Part shown: positions 53,681 through 63,914 of the stretch, in pieces | Layout of the letters: every line of letters starts with the position of its first letter | Numbering within the stretch: position 1 is the first letter of the stretch | NCBI RefSeq assembly: GCF_900091465.1 | Contig: NZ_FMHV01000002.1 | Coordinates: 1,364,001-1,428,000, forward strand | Source of the DNA: Micromonospora rhizosphaerae | GTDB taxonomy: Bacteria > Actinomycetota > Actinomycetes > Mycobacteriales > Micromonosporaceae | Reading direction: 5' to 3' | DNA: 64,000 nt | Notes under the pieces: model-generated | Database searches by the model: none | The model's input: the letters and a program-made list of their open reading frames with translations, nothing else | Told to the model about the DNA's origin: nothing | Program-made: the position numbers and the translations under genes

Positions 53681-53944
53681 TCAGCGGCGCTCGGCCGCTG
53701 CCCGTCGGCGACGCCGGTTGGCGTCGTGCCGCATCATCACCGCGAGACCGGGGAAGCCCCACAGGAAACCGGCCAGGCAGGTCCAGAGCCAGTTCTGGTG
53801 ACCGTGCTCGGTGAGCCAATCGCGGAAGAAGAGCAGCAGGACGAGCCCGACCACCGCCCAGGCGACCATCCCGACGACGGCGAACGGCACCATCGGGGGA
53901 TCAAGCGGTTCCGGCCGCGGCGGTTGCTCCTGTGGCACCCGCAA
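53681..53944 (-). CDS. DUF2530 family membrane protein
   Basis: An 87-residue protein with two helices (VGMVAWAVVGLVLLLFF and LWTCLAGFLWGFPGLAVMMR), a short Pro-rich N-terminus (EQPPRPEPLDPPMVPF) and an Arg-rich end. This is the DUF2530 pattern. Function unknown. It is convergent with DUF3027 and divergent from the permease gene. Confidence 0.88.
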   Translation of the reverse strand: MRVPQEQPPRPEPLDPPMVPFAVVGMVAWAVVGLVLLLFFRDWLTEHGHQNWLWTCLAGFLWGFPGLAVMMRHDANRRRRRAAAERR

Positions 53945-54026
53945 AGCGTACGCGATCCACTTTCGCTGTCGGCCGGTGATCTGGGACGATGCGTGCTACA
54001 GACGGACGATCACCTGCGAGGACCCG

Positions 54027-55502
54027 ATGGCCATCGCTCCGCCGCCGGACAACGGCACTCCGCCCGCCCAGCCCCGCACCGGTTTCGACCGCTTCTTCGA
54101 GATCTCCGCCCGCGGTTCCACGATGAGCCGCGAGGTACGAGGTGGCCTGGCCACCTTCTTCACGATGGCGTACATCGTGGTGCTCAACCCGCTGATCCTG
54201 GGTAGCGCCGTCGACGGGGACGGCAGTAAGCTCTCGATCCCCGCGATCGCCGCCGCTACCGCGCTGGTGGCCGGTCTGATGACCCTCCTGATGGGCGTGG
54301 TCGCGCGGTTCCCGATAGCGCTCGCCGCCGGCCTGGGCGTGAACGCGCTGGTGGCGTTCGAGATCGCCCCGGAGATGACCTGGGCGGACGCCATGGGCCT
54401 GGTGGTGATCGAGGGTGTGATCATCGCGATCCTCGTGCTCACCGGCCTGCGTACCGCGGTGTTCCGCTCGGTGCCGACCCAGATGAAGACCGCGATCGGC
54501 GTCGGCATCGGGCTCTTCCTGACCATCATCGGTTTCGTCGACGCCGGCTTCGTCCGGCGGGTGCCGGACATCGCGAACACCACCGTCCCGGTCGGCCTGG
54601 GCATCGGGGGCAAGCTCGTCAGCTGGCCGATGCTGGTCTTCGTGGTCGGCCTGCTGCTGACGCTGGTGCTGGTGGTACGCCGGGTGCGCGGTGCGATCCT
54701 GATCGGCATCCTGGTCTCCACCGTCATCGCGATCATCGTGGAGGCGATCGGCCACATCGGTCCGTCCTTCGTGAACGGCAAGCCCAACCCGAAGGGCTGG
54801 GCGCTGAACGTGCCGACGCTGCCGGAGAAGATCGTGGACATCCCGGACCTCTCCCTGCTCGGCCACTTCAACGTGCTGAACTCCTGGAGCCGGGCCGGCT
54901 GGCTGCTCCCGCTGATGTTCGTCTTCACCCTGCTGATCACGGACTTCTTCGACACGATGGGCACGATGGTCGCCATCGGCCAGGAGGGGGACATGCTCGA
55001 CGAGCGCGGCACCCCGCCGAGGGCCAAGGAGATCCTGCTGGTCGACTCGATCGCCGCCGCGGCGGGTGGCGCGGCGAGCGTCTCCAGCAACACGTCGTAC
55101 ATCGAGAGCGCGGCCGGTGTCGCGGAGGGTGCCCGCACCGGCGTGGCCAACCTGGTCACCGGCGGCCTGTTCCTGCTGGCCATGTTCCTGGCGCCGCTGT
55201 CGCTGGTGGTGCCGTTCGAGGCGGCCTCGACGGCGCTGGTGGTGGTCGGCTTCCTGATGATGACCGCGGTGCGGACCATCGACTGGACCGACTACGAGAT
55301 CGCCATCCCGGCGTTCCTCACCATCGTGCTGATGCCGTTCACCTACTCCATCTCCAACGGCATCGGCGCGGGCGTCATCACCTATGTGGTGCTCAAGCTG
55401 GCGAGGGGGAAGGCTCGGGAGATCCACCCCCTGCTGTACGGGGTGGCGGTGCTCTTCATCCTGTACTTCCTGCGCGGGCCGATCGAGTCCGCGCTGCGGT
55501 AG
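54027..55502 (+). CDS. NCS2-family purine permease (AzgA type)
   Basis: A 491-residue transporter with about 12-13 helices. Signatures: RGGLATFFTMAYIVVLNPLI, LAAGLGVNALVAFEIAPEMT, ITDFFDTMGTMVAIGQEGDM and SNTSYIESAAGVAEGARTG, which mark AzgA-like adenine/guanine/hypoxanthine uptake systems. ATG 54027 is preceded by ctgcgaggacccg. Gene alone, with the MarR operon downstream. Confidence 0.93.
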   Translation: MAIAPPPDNGTPPAQPRTGFDRFFEISARGSTMSREVRGGLATFFTMAYIVVLNPLILGSAVDGDGSKLSIPAIAAATALVAGLMTLLMGVVARFPIALAAGLGVNALVAFEIAPEMTWADAMGLVVIEGVIIAILVLTGLRTAVFRSVPTQMKTAIGVGIGLFLTIIGFVDAGFVRRVPDIANTTVPVGLGIGGKLVSWPMLVFVVGLLLTLVLVVRRVRGAILIGILVSTVIAIIVEAIGHIGPSFVNGKPNPKGWALNVPTLPEKIVDIPDLSLLGHFNVLNSWSRAGWLLPLMFVFTLLITDFFDTMGTMVAIGQEGDMLDERGTPPRAKEILLVDSIAAAAGGAASVSSNTSYIESAAGVAEGARTGVANLVTGGLFLLAMFLAPLSLVVPFEAASTALVVVGFLMMTAVRTIDWTDYEIAIPAFLTIVLMPFTYSISNGIGAGVITYVVLKLARGKAREIHPLLYGVAVLFILYFLRGPIESALR

Positions 55503-55605
55503 GACTCGTAACACGGGGCCGGGGGGTCGAACCGGATATCCCCGGCCTGGCCGGGGCGAACTCCTCGTGAGCGTGGTCATATCGCATGTCGTTAGCCAGG
55601 CTCAT

Positions 55606-55620
55606 TAGTTAAGCTAACTA
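55606..55620. promoter_or_regulatory. MarR operator: perfect palindrome next to the start codon
   Basis: TAGTTA-agc-TAACTA, two bases before the GTG start of the MarR gene. Its position implies autorepression; it would overlap the transcription start if the mRNA is leaderless. Confidence 0.85.
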
Positions 55621-55622
55621 TC

Positions 55623-56072
55623 GTGACGGAGCGGACGGTGACGGCGAAACGCGTGCCACCGGCGCAGCTGGCACCCCAGCTGCGTGATGCGATCACAAGG
55701 CTCAACCGGCGGGTCCGCCAGGCCCGCCCGGTCGGCGACCTCACGGTCACCCAGCTCTCCGCGCTGACCAGCCTCAAGCTGGCGGGCGCGCTGACGCCGC
55801 GGGAGCTGTCCGACATCGAGCGGGTGCAGCCACCGACGATGACCAAGATCGTCGCGAAGTTGGAGGAGCGCGGCCTCGTGCAGCGCACCCCCCACCCGAC
55901 CGACCGCCGGCAGGTCATCCTCGCGGCGACCGAGGGGGGACGGGCCGTGCTCGACCAGTTCGAGCGGGCCCGCAACGAGTGGCTGGCCAGCCGCCTGGCC
56001 GCGCTCACCGAGGAGGAACGCGACACGCTGCAGCGGGCCGCCGAGATCCTCCAGCAGCTCGCCCACGCCTGA
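55623..56072 (+). CDS. MarR-family transcriptional regulator
   Basis: A 149-residue winged-helix regulator. The DNA-binding part reads LTPRELSDIERVQPPTMTKI then VAKLEERGLVQRTPHPTDRR (wing). GTG 55623 directly follows the palindrome and has no ribosome site, consistent with a leaderless mRNA. It heads an operon with an MFS exporter 73 bases downstream and probably represses both until a small ligand binds. Confidence 0.92.
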   Translation: MTERTVTAKRVPPAQLAPQLRDAITRLNRRVRQARPVGDLTVTQLSALTSLKLAGALTPRELSDIERVQPPTMTKIVAKLEERGLVQRTPHPTDRRQVILAATEGGRAVLDQFERARNEWLASRLAALTEEERDTLQRAAEILQQLAHA

Positions 56073-56145
56073 GCCACGCCCGCGCCACCGGGTCCGCGCC
56101 GTCCGACGTCGATGACGCGTACGACCGCAAGGAGGCGCACCAAGA

Positions 56146-57432
56146 GTGCAGGCGAAGCTGAGCACGATGTTCCAGTCCCTACGAGTCCGCAACTACCGAC
56201 TCTTCGCCACCGGACAGCTGATCAAGTTGATCGGCGTCTGGATGATGTTCATCGCCCAGGACTGGCTCGTCCTCGAGCTCACCGACAACTCCGCCACGGC
56301 GCTCGGCGTCGTCACCGCGCTCCAGTTCACCCCCGTACTGCTGCTCACCCTGCTCTCCGGCCGCCTTGCCGACCGGTACGACAAGCGGCTGCTGCTCTTC
56401 GCCGCCAACGCCTTCTGGACGGTGCTGGCGCTGGCGATGAGCGTCCTGGTGATCACCGGCCTGGTCCAGCTCTGGCACGTCTTCGCCTTCGCCGCCCTGC
56501 TCGGCGTGGCCAACGCCGTGGAGACCCCGGTCCGGCAGGCCTTCGTCTCCGAGCTGGTCGGCGTGTCGCTGCTGCCGAACGCGCTCTCGCTCAACGCGGC
56601 CACCTTCAACTCGGCCCGGATCATCGGGCCGGCCGTCGCCGGCCTGGCCATCGCCGCCTTCGACGTCGGTCCGGTCTTCCTGGTCTCCGCGCTCAGCTCG
56701 ATCGCCCCGCTGGTCAACGTGGTCCGGATGCGCCCGGCCGAGCTGCACCGCAAGGGCCTCCCGCCGGTCGGCCAGCGCGACCAGGCGAAGGTGATCGACG
56801 GGCTGCGCTACGTCTGGCGCCGCTCGGACCTGCTGCTGCCGATGGCGCTGATGTCGGTGATGGGGATGAGCCTGTTCAACTTCCAGCTCACCCTCGCCGC
56901 GCTGGCCAAGACCGTCTTCAGCACCGGGGCGGCCTCGTTCGGCCTGTTCACCACCGCGCTCGCGGTCGGCGCCCTGGTCGGGGCGCTGGCCGGCACCGGG
57001 CGGCGCAGCCGCCCCTCGATCTGGCTGGTGCTCGGCGCGGCGGTCGGGTGCGCCACCTTCGGCACCCTGGTCGGGCTCGCCCCGACGTACTGGCTGGTGG
57101 TGGCGCTGCTGCTGCCGACCGGGTTCTTCATGGTGTTCTTCGCCCAAGCGGCCAACCAGCGGGTGCAGCTCGGCGTCGAGGCCGCCTTCCGTGGCCGGGT
57201 GATGGCGCTCTGGGTGCTGGTCTTCCTCGGCACCAACCCGGTGGGCGCACCGGTGATCGGCTGGGTGGCGGAGACCTTCGGCGCCGGAGCCAGCATCTGG
57301 ATCGGCGGACTGATGTCGCTGGCCGCCGCGCTGCTCGCGCTCACCTGGCAGCTGCGCCGCTCCGGCGCCCGGCTCCGGCTGCGGATGCTGCCCATGCCGC
57401 GCTTCTACGTGGTCTCGCCGACCGCGGAGTGA
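56146..57432 (+). CDS. MFS exporter (EntS-like), MarR-controlled
   Basis: A 428-residue transporter with about 12 helices. Signatures: RVRNYRLFATGQLIKLIGVW, motif A LSGRLADRYDKRLLLF, and VETPVRQAFVSELVGVSLLP. These belong to the enterobactin-exporter-like DHA3 group. GTG 56146 follows aaggaggcgc at normal spacing. As second gene behind the MarR repressor it likely exports the inducing compound. Confidence 0.92.
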   Translation: MQAKLSTMFQSLRVRNYRLFATGQLIKLIGVWMMFIAQDWLVLELTDNSATALGVVTALQFTPVLLLTLLSGRLADRYDKRLLLFAANAFWTVLALAMSVLVITGLVQLWHVFAFAALLGVANAVETPVRQAFVSELVGVSLLPNALSLNAATFNSARIIGPAVAGLAIAAFDVGPVFLVSALSSIAPLVNVVRMRPAELHRKGLPPVGQRDQAKVIDGLRYVWRRSDLLLPMALMSVMGMSLFNFQLTLAALAKTVFSTGAASFGLFTTALAVGALVGALAGTGRRSRPSIWLVLGAAVGCATFGTLVGLAPTYWLVVALLLPTGFFMVFFAQAANQRVQLGVEAAFRGRVMALWVLVFLGTNPVGAPVIGWVAETFGAGASIWIGGLMSLAAALLALTWQLRRSGARLRLRMLPMPRFYVVSPTAE

Positions 57433-57557
57433 CGTCGCGGGCGCGACCCGGGTGGGAAAGCCGGTCTCCGTCCCCGGAGGCCGGCCATTCCGTTTCCCGG
57501 CCTCCCAATACCGGCAATCCTGTGGCGGCGCGCCACCTTCGGCCGTAGCGTCGATAC

Positions 57558-58067
57558 ATGGGAGTCGGACGGGGGCTGCTACTGGTGTTGGCGATCGTCG
57601 CCGTCTGCTGCCTGCCCGCCGTCTTCGCGCTGCTCTTCTGCGCCGACGAGATCCTGGACCGGGTGGCCTGTCGCTGGGCCGAGTGGCGGGAGGGACGCCG
57701 CGAACGACGCACCGTCGCCCGGCTGGACCGGGCGATCGAGGCGGACTCGCTCACCCGCGACATCGACCTGACCGAGTTCGACCGGGACGGCCGGCGCCCG
57801 TTGGAACAGATCGCCGTCGACCTGCGGCGGCTCGGCGGGCACCGGCTCGCCGCCTCCGATCGCTCCGTCATCTGGCACGGGGCGGTCATCGACGCGTACG
57901 ACGAGCGGCTGCGGGCCGCCTGTCGGGCGCTCGGCATCGCCGAGCATCTGGCCGAGCTGGACGGCGTGGACCGGGAGATCGAACGGGTGCGGGTGGAGGG
58001 GCTGCTGCACGCCGCCGGGCTCACCCTGCCCGCCGCCCGGGCCGGGCACCGCCAGCGGCACCGCTGA
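57558..58067 (+). CDS. Hypothetical protein with one N-terminal membrane helix
   Basis: A 169-residue protein: helix LLLVLAIVAVCCLPAVFALL, then a soluble helical domain rich in Arg, Asp and Glu (WAEWREGRRERRTVARLDRA, LTRDIDLTEFDRDGRRPLEQ). No family that I can name. The stop is 12 bases before the thpR-like gene, which suggests a common transcript. Confidence 0.75.
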   Translation: MGVGRGLLLVLAIVAVCCLPAVFALLFCADEILDRVACRWAEWREGRRERRTVARLDRAIEADSLTRDIDLTEFDRDGRRPLEQIAVDLRRLGGHRLAASDRSVIWHGAVIDAYDERLRAACRALGIAEHLAELDGVDREIERVRVEGLLHAAGLTLPAARAGHRQRHR

Positions 58068-58079
58068 ACGGCGTACCGG

Positions 58080-58658
58080 GTGCGGCTCTTCGTCGCGGTC
58101 TATCCGCCCCCAGCGGCGGTCGAGGACCTGACCCTCCAGGTGGCGCGGCTCCAGGTCGGCCTCGCGTCCGCCGCCGGGACCAACGTACGGCTGGCCGACC
58201 CGGCCAAGGCGCACCTCACCCTGGCATTCCTCGGCGAGGTCGAGGAGGATCGGCTGGTTGATGTGGAGAGCGCGCTCGGCCTGGCCGCCGAGACGTTCCG
58301 GAACGGCCGGGACAGCTCCCCGAGGCTGCGCCTCGGCGGCGGGGGCAGCTTCGGGCGGGGGCGGTTCACCGTGCTCTGGGTGGACCTGCGGGGTGAGGTC
58401 GAGGCGCTGGCGACGCTGTCCCGGCTGATCCGGATGGGGCTGCGCCGGGCCCGGCTGCCGCACGACGAGCGGCCGTTCCGGGCCCACCTGACCATCGCCC
58501 GGCCGGGCGACCGGATCGACCGGGCCGACGTGCTCGCCGACCGCGAGACCCTGGCCGAATACCTCGGCCCGGAGTGGCCCGCGACCGAGCTGGCGCTGGT
58601 CCGCAGCCACCAGGGCCCCCGCCCCACCTACGACCGCCTCGCCGCCTGGCCCATCTGA
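58080..58658 (+). CDS. thpR: RNA 2',3'-cyclic phosphodiesterase
   Basis: A 192-residue 2H phosphoesterase with His45 in KAHLTLAFLGEV and His136 in RAHLTIARPGD. It starts RLFVAVYPPPAAVEDL, the usual ThpR opening. GTG 58080 starts the family sequence. The enzyme opens 2',3'-cyclic phosphate at RNA ends. A second, more distant 2H protein is at 36241. Confidence 0.9.
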   Translation: MRLFVAVYPPPAAVEDLTLQVARLQVGLASAAGTNVRLADPAKAHLTLAFLGEVEEDRLVDVESALGLAAETFRNGRDSSPRLRLGGGGSFGRGRFTVLWVDLRGEVEALATLSRLIRMGLRRARLPHDERPFRAHLTIARPGDRIDRADVLADRETLAEYLGPEWPATELALVRSHQGPRPTYDRLAAWPI

Positions 58659-58673
58659 CCGGCCACCCCTCAG

Positions 58674-58752
58674 CGCGCCGATCTTGCACCTGTGGTGCCG
58701 ACAAAAGGTGCACAGGGTGCGAACCCCTCGCCACAAGTGCAAGATCGGCGCG
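58674..58752. repeat. Inverted repeat element, 16-base perfect arms
   Basis: CGCGCCGATCTTGCAC (58674-58689) and its exact inverse (58737-58752) enclose 47 bases that include ggtgccgacaaaaggtgcac. It may form a long hairpin and could terminate both convergent genes; similar units may be dispersed in the genome. Confidence 0.75.
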
Positions 58753-58766
58753 AGCGGGGGGTGGGG

Positions 58767-59753
58767 TTACCAGGCCCAGGACTCGGGGGCGGGGCCTCCG
58801 GTGCCGAGCGGGGGGAAGAGGTTGTCCAGGCGCTTCGAGGTGGGGTCGTCGATCTTGACCTCTAGGGCGGCCAGGTTGCGGTCGAGCTGGTCGAGGGTGC
58901 GCGGGCCGATGATCGGGGCGGTCACCCCGGGGCGGGAGAGCAGCCAGGCCAGCGCCACATCGGCCGGGTCGTGGCCGAGGTCCGCGCAGAGCTTCTCGTA
59001 CGCCTCGATGGTCGGCCGGTGCTCGGCGAGCGCGTCGGCGGCGCGGCCGCTGGCGCCCCGCGCGGCGCTGCCCTCGGCCATCTTGCGCAGCAGCCCGGCG
59101 AGCAGCCCGCCGTGCAGCGGCGACCAGGGAATGATGCCCAGCCCGAAGTGCTGTGCGGCCGGAATGACCTCCAGCTCGACGTGCCGGGTCATCAGGTTGT
59201 AGATGCACTGCTCGGAGACGAGGCCGAGGAAGTTGCGCCGGCCCGCCGCCGCCTGCGCCTGGGCGATGTGCCAACCGGCGAAGTTGGACGATCCGACGTA
59301 GATGACCTTGCCCTGGGCGACCAGGGTCTCCATCGCCTGCCAGATCTCCTCCCACGGGGTGGTCCGGGAGATGTGGTGCATCTGGTAGAGGTCGATGGTG
59401 TCCGTCTGGAGGCGGCGCAGCGACTCCTCGCAGGCCCGGATGATGTGCCGGGCGGAGAGGCCCTGGTCGTTGGGCCAGTCACTCATCTTGCCGTAGACCT
59501 TGGTGGCCAGGACGACCTTGTCGCGCCGGCCGCCGCCCTGGGCGAACCAGCGGCCGATGATCTGCTCGGTGACCCCCTCGCCGAGCTTCCAGCCGTAGAC
59601 GTTCGCGGTGTCGAAGAAGTTGATCCCGTGTTCCAGCGCCCGGTCCATGATGGCGAAGCTGTCCGGCTCGTTGGTCTGCGGCCCGAAGTTCATCGTGCCG
59701 AGGCAGAGCCGGCTCACCGAGAGACCGGTGCGTCCCAGGTTCGTGTACTCCAT
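58767..59753 (-). CDS. Aldo/keto reductase
   Basis: A 328-residue NADPH-dependent reductase. The catalytic residues are in FFDTANVYGW (Asp and Tyr), LATKVYGKM (Lys) and YQMHHIS (His); cofactor loops are SPLHGGLLAGLL and APIIGPRTLDQL. ATG 59753 starts the family text MEYTNLGRTGLSVSRLCLG. Substrate unknown. Alone, downstream of the SepH-like gene on the same strand. Confidence 0.92.
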   Translation of the reverse strand: MEYTNLGRTGLSVSRLCLGTMNFGPQTNEPDSFAIMDRALEHGINFFDTANVYGWKLGEGVTEQIIGRWFAQGGGRRDKVVLATKVYGKMSDWPNDQGLSARHIIRACEESLRRLQTDTIDLYQMHHISRTTPWEEIWQAMETLVAQGKVIYVGSSNFAGWHIAQAQAAAGRRNFLGLVSEQCIYNLMTRHVELEVIPAAQHFGLGIIPWSPLHGGLLAGLLRKMAEGSAARGASGRAADALAEHRPTIEAYEKLCADLGHDPADVALAWLLSRPGVTAPIIGPRTLDQLDRNLAALEVKIDDPTSKRLDNLFPPLGTGGPAPESWAW

Positions 59754-59923
59754 GGGTCCACCCTGGCACGCGGGCACTTAGAGTGCCTCACGACAACTCC
59801 AGCTCGGCTGACGGCCACAATTCGGCCTCCGCGCCGCTTGGTGGCGCTCCGGACCGAATGAAGGCCGGTCTGGCGCCGCGCTGCGATCTGGAGCCGTCGC
59901 GCCATGCCAGGGTGTGCCCTGGA

Positions 59924-61006
59924 TCAGGAGGATTCGCGGGCCGCCGGGCCGCTGCCGAAGAGGACGTCGTCCCAGCTCGGCAGCCGCTTGCGCGGCTTGC
60001 CGGCGGCGTCGGTCGACTCGCCGCCACCGGCGGCCGCCGCGGCGCCCGTCCGGCGCGGCCGGAGCACGGCCAGCGACGGCACGGCCGGGACCTCCTTCGG
60101 CGCGTCCGAGTCGTCGTCGAACGCCGAGCCCTGACCGCCGCCGAGCAGCGCTGCCGCGCCGCCGCCGACCGCCCGCTGCCGGGGTGCCTCCGGGCCGGCC
60201 AGCGCGGCCGGCGTACGCGGGTCCAGCCCACGGCCCGAAGTGGAGCCGACCGGCCGGTCCAGGGAGGCGAGCAGGGCGTCCCGCCCGGCGCGGATCGGGT
60301 CCCGACCCGGACGGGCGTGCTCGGCCGCGGCCGGCAGGCCGTGCCCGCCCCGGCTCGGCTCGCCGCGCGACGGGCCGGGCAGCGCGTGGCCGCCCCGCTC
60401 CGGCGCCGGCTCCTGACCGAGGATCGGCGTGGGACGCTCGACGCAGAGGTACTGCGCCATGTCGTCGTGCGGGGCGACGCTCTGCCGGGTCTTGTCGAGA
60501 TCCCAGACCGCCTGCGCGGTGGCCTTGCCCGACGGCCAGGTGGCGATGATCCGCCAGGTGCCGTCGTCGCGCCGGTACGCGTCCCAGGAGATCTTCTCGG
60601 TGTCGATCCCGTGCTGGGCCAGCCGACCGTTGACCACGTCGGCCAGCGGGGTGGGCTTCTCCGCGCCCTTGAGCCGGGCGCGCCGGGCGTGCTGGGCCAG
60701 CATGGCCCGCTCCTGGAGCACCGGGCCCGCGTACCGCAGGACCCGGTCGACCGGGACGCCGGCGATCCGGGCGACGTCCTCGGCGGACTCGCCGGAGCGG
60801 ATCCGGTGCTGGATGTCCCGTGGGGAGAGTGACGGCGCCGGACCGGCGGGGGCCGGCACCACCGCGAGCGGTGCCGCGCCGGGCTCGGCGTGCATCGCCG
60901 AGGCGACGCGTTCGTCGATGGGGAGGGCGAGCAGGCGCCCGACCTCGTCGGCGAGCACCAGAGCCTGGCCGTCCTCGGAGAGGGCGACGAAGCGTACTGG
61001 GCGCAT
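59924..61006 (-). CDS. sepH: Septation protein SepH-like (DUF3071)
   Basis: A 360-residue protein. The N-terminal domain reads RPVRFVALSEDGQALVLADE and contains an HTH-like part (LSPRDIQHRIRSGESAEDVA, GVPVDRVLRYAGPVLQERA). After about residue 200 it is disordered and rich in Pro, Gly and Arg, ending LPSWDDVLFG. SepH in Streptomyces stimulates FtsZ assembly at the septum; the same role is inferred here. Start at ATG 61006. Confidence 0.9.
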   Translation of the reverse strand: MRPVRFVALSEDGQALVLADEVGRLLALPIDERVASAMHAEPGAAPLAVVPAPAGPAPSLSPRDIQHRIRSGESAEDVARIAGVPVDRVLRYAGPVLQERAMLAQHARRARLKGAEKPTPLADVVNGRLAQHGIDTEKISWDAYRRDDGTWRIIATWPSGKATAQAVWDLDKTRQSVAPHDDMAQYLCVERPTPILGQEPAPERGGHALPGPSRGEPSRGGHGLPAAAEHARPGRDPIRAGRDALLASLDRPVGSTSGRGLDPRTPAALAGPEAPRQRAVGGGAAALLGGGQGSAFDDDSDAPKEVPAVPSLAVLRPRRTGAAAAAGGGESTDAAGKPRKRLPSWDDVLFGSGPAARESS

Positions 61007-61190
61007 GGCGTTGCCTCCGTCCCGCTTCGCTGGCCGTCACGCCACGAGCCGGCCACCCGGGCGTCTCGCACCACCGTACGCGCATCTGCCCGGAGGTGGG
61101 GGATGCGACACCCGGCATGTCGCGATTGAGCTGCGGCGATGATCACGGTCGGTGGCCGCCGGGGCTCGGACGGACACCCACCGTGACGGG

Positions 61191-62360
<1,170 letters not shown>

Positions 62361-62566
62361 TCAGCGGGCGCGGATCGACGGCGGACGCGTGCGGGCACAC
62401 GGCGCGGCCGGGATCCGGGCCCGGTCCGGCGACACTGCCGGCCTTCATCCTTGCACCCTGGTCGGCCTGCCCGACGGCTGGTCCCACGTCCCGCGGTGAG
62501 GCGTGCGCCACAGGACGCGCGAGGGGTCCCGTCCGCGCGGACGGGACCCCTCGCCGGGTACGCGGA

Positions 62567-63673
62567 TCAGACGCCGTGCGGGATGGCGTCCCAGCCCTCG
62601 ACCTCCTGCGGCTTCCGCGGGCCGGGGCCGACGTAGCGGGCCGACGGGCGGACCAGCCGCTGGAGCTTCTTCTGCTCCAGGATGTGCGCGCTCCAGCCAC
62701 CCATCCGGGCGCAGGTGAACATCGAGGTGAACATGTGCGCCGGCACCTCGGCGAAGTCCAGCACCACGGCGGACCAGAACTCGACGTTGGTGGCGAGCAC
62801 CCGGTCCGGGCGGCGGGCCTGGAGCTCGGCCAGGGCGGCCCGCTCCAGCGCCTCGGCGACCTCGAAGCGCGGCGCGCCCAGCTCCCTGGCGGTCCGCCGG
62901 AGCACCCGGGCGCGCGGGTCCTCGGCCCGGTAGACCCGGTGGCCGAAGCCCATCAGCCGCTCGCCCCGGTCGAGGACGCCCTTGACGTACCCCTCGGCGT
63001 CGCCGCTGCGCTCGACGGCCTCGAGCATGTTGAGCACCCGGGACGGCGCGCCGCCGTGCAGCGGGCCGGAGAGGGCGCCGATGCCGGAGGAGATGCAGGC
63101 CGCGGCGTCGGCGCCGGTGGAGGCGACGATCCGGGCGGTGAAGGTGGAGGCGTTCAGGCCGTGCTCGGCGGCCGAGATGAAGTACGCGTCGACGGCCTTG
63201 ACGTGCCGCGGGTCCGGCTCACCCCGCCAGCGCTTCATGAAGCGCTCGACGATCGTCTCCGCCTTGTCGATCTCCTTCTGCGGCACCGCCGGCAGGCCGA
63301 GGCCGCGGGCGGACTGGGCGACGAAGGAGAGCGCGGTGACCGACACCCGGGCCAGGTCCTCGCGCGCCTGCTCGTCGGAGATGTCGAGGAGCTGGTTGAG
63401 CCCCCAGTAGGGGGCGAGCATGGCCACGGCGGACTGCACGTCGACCCGGATGTCGCCGGAGTGCACCGGGACCGGGAACGGCTCGGCCGGGGGCAGGCCG
63501 GGGCCGAAGCGCCCGTCGACCAGCAGCGCCCAGACGTTGCCGAAGGAGACCTGGCCGATCAGATCCTCGATGTCGACACCGCGATAGCGCAGCGCGCCGC
63601 CCTCGCGGTCCGGTTCGGCGATCTCGGTCTCGAAGGCTACGACGCCCTCGAGGCCCGGTTTGAAGTCGGACAT
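62567..63673 (-). CDS. Citrate synthase 2
   Basis: A 368-residue citrate synthase: joins acetyl-CoA and oxaloacetate at the entry of the TCA cycle. Catalytic histidines are in SGPLHGGAPSR and MGFGHRVYRAEDPRARVL; the Asp lies later in VLDFAEVPAHMFTSMFTCAR. ATG 63673 follows an AGGAG site (caggagacgac). It is divergent to the pdxH start, as in other actinobacteria. Confidence 0.94.
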   Translation of the reverse strand: MSDFKPGLEGVVAFETEIAEPDREGGALRYRGVDIEDLIGQVSFGNVWALLVDGRFGPGLPPAEPFPVPVHSGDIRVDVQSAVAMLAPYWGLNQLLDISDEQAREDLARVSVTALSFVAQSARGLGLPAVPQKEIDKAETIVERFMKRWRGEPDPRHVKAVDAYFISAAEHGLNASTFTARIVASTGADAAACISSGIGALSGPLHGGAPSRVLNMLEAVERSGDAEGYVKGVLDRGERLMGFGHRVYRAEDPRARVLRRTARELGAPRFEVAEALERAALAELQARRPDRVLATNVEFWSAVVLDFAEVPAHMFTSMFTCARMGGWSAHILEQKKLQRLVRPSARYVGPGPRKPQEVEGWDAIPHGV

Positions 63674-63914
63674 GTCGTCTCCTGGCTTCCGGCTCGGTAC
63701 GCCCGCCGCGGCCTCCTCCGGCCGAACCTTGGGCGACCCACAGGGATGTGTTCGTGACATCTTGCCTGGCAGGTAACCGAGTGCGCGACCCGCCGCGACT
63801 GTGCTGCACGTGACATCCCCGCGGGTGGACAAGCTCACCCTCTCGGCCAGACTGGGCGGTGGGGTCTGGCCAGCGTCGGGGGACGCGGGCGCCCCGGCGA
63901 GGGGGAGAAGGAAC

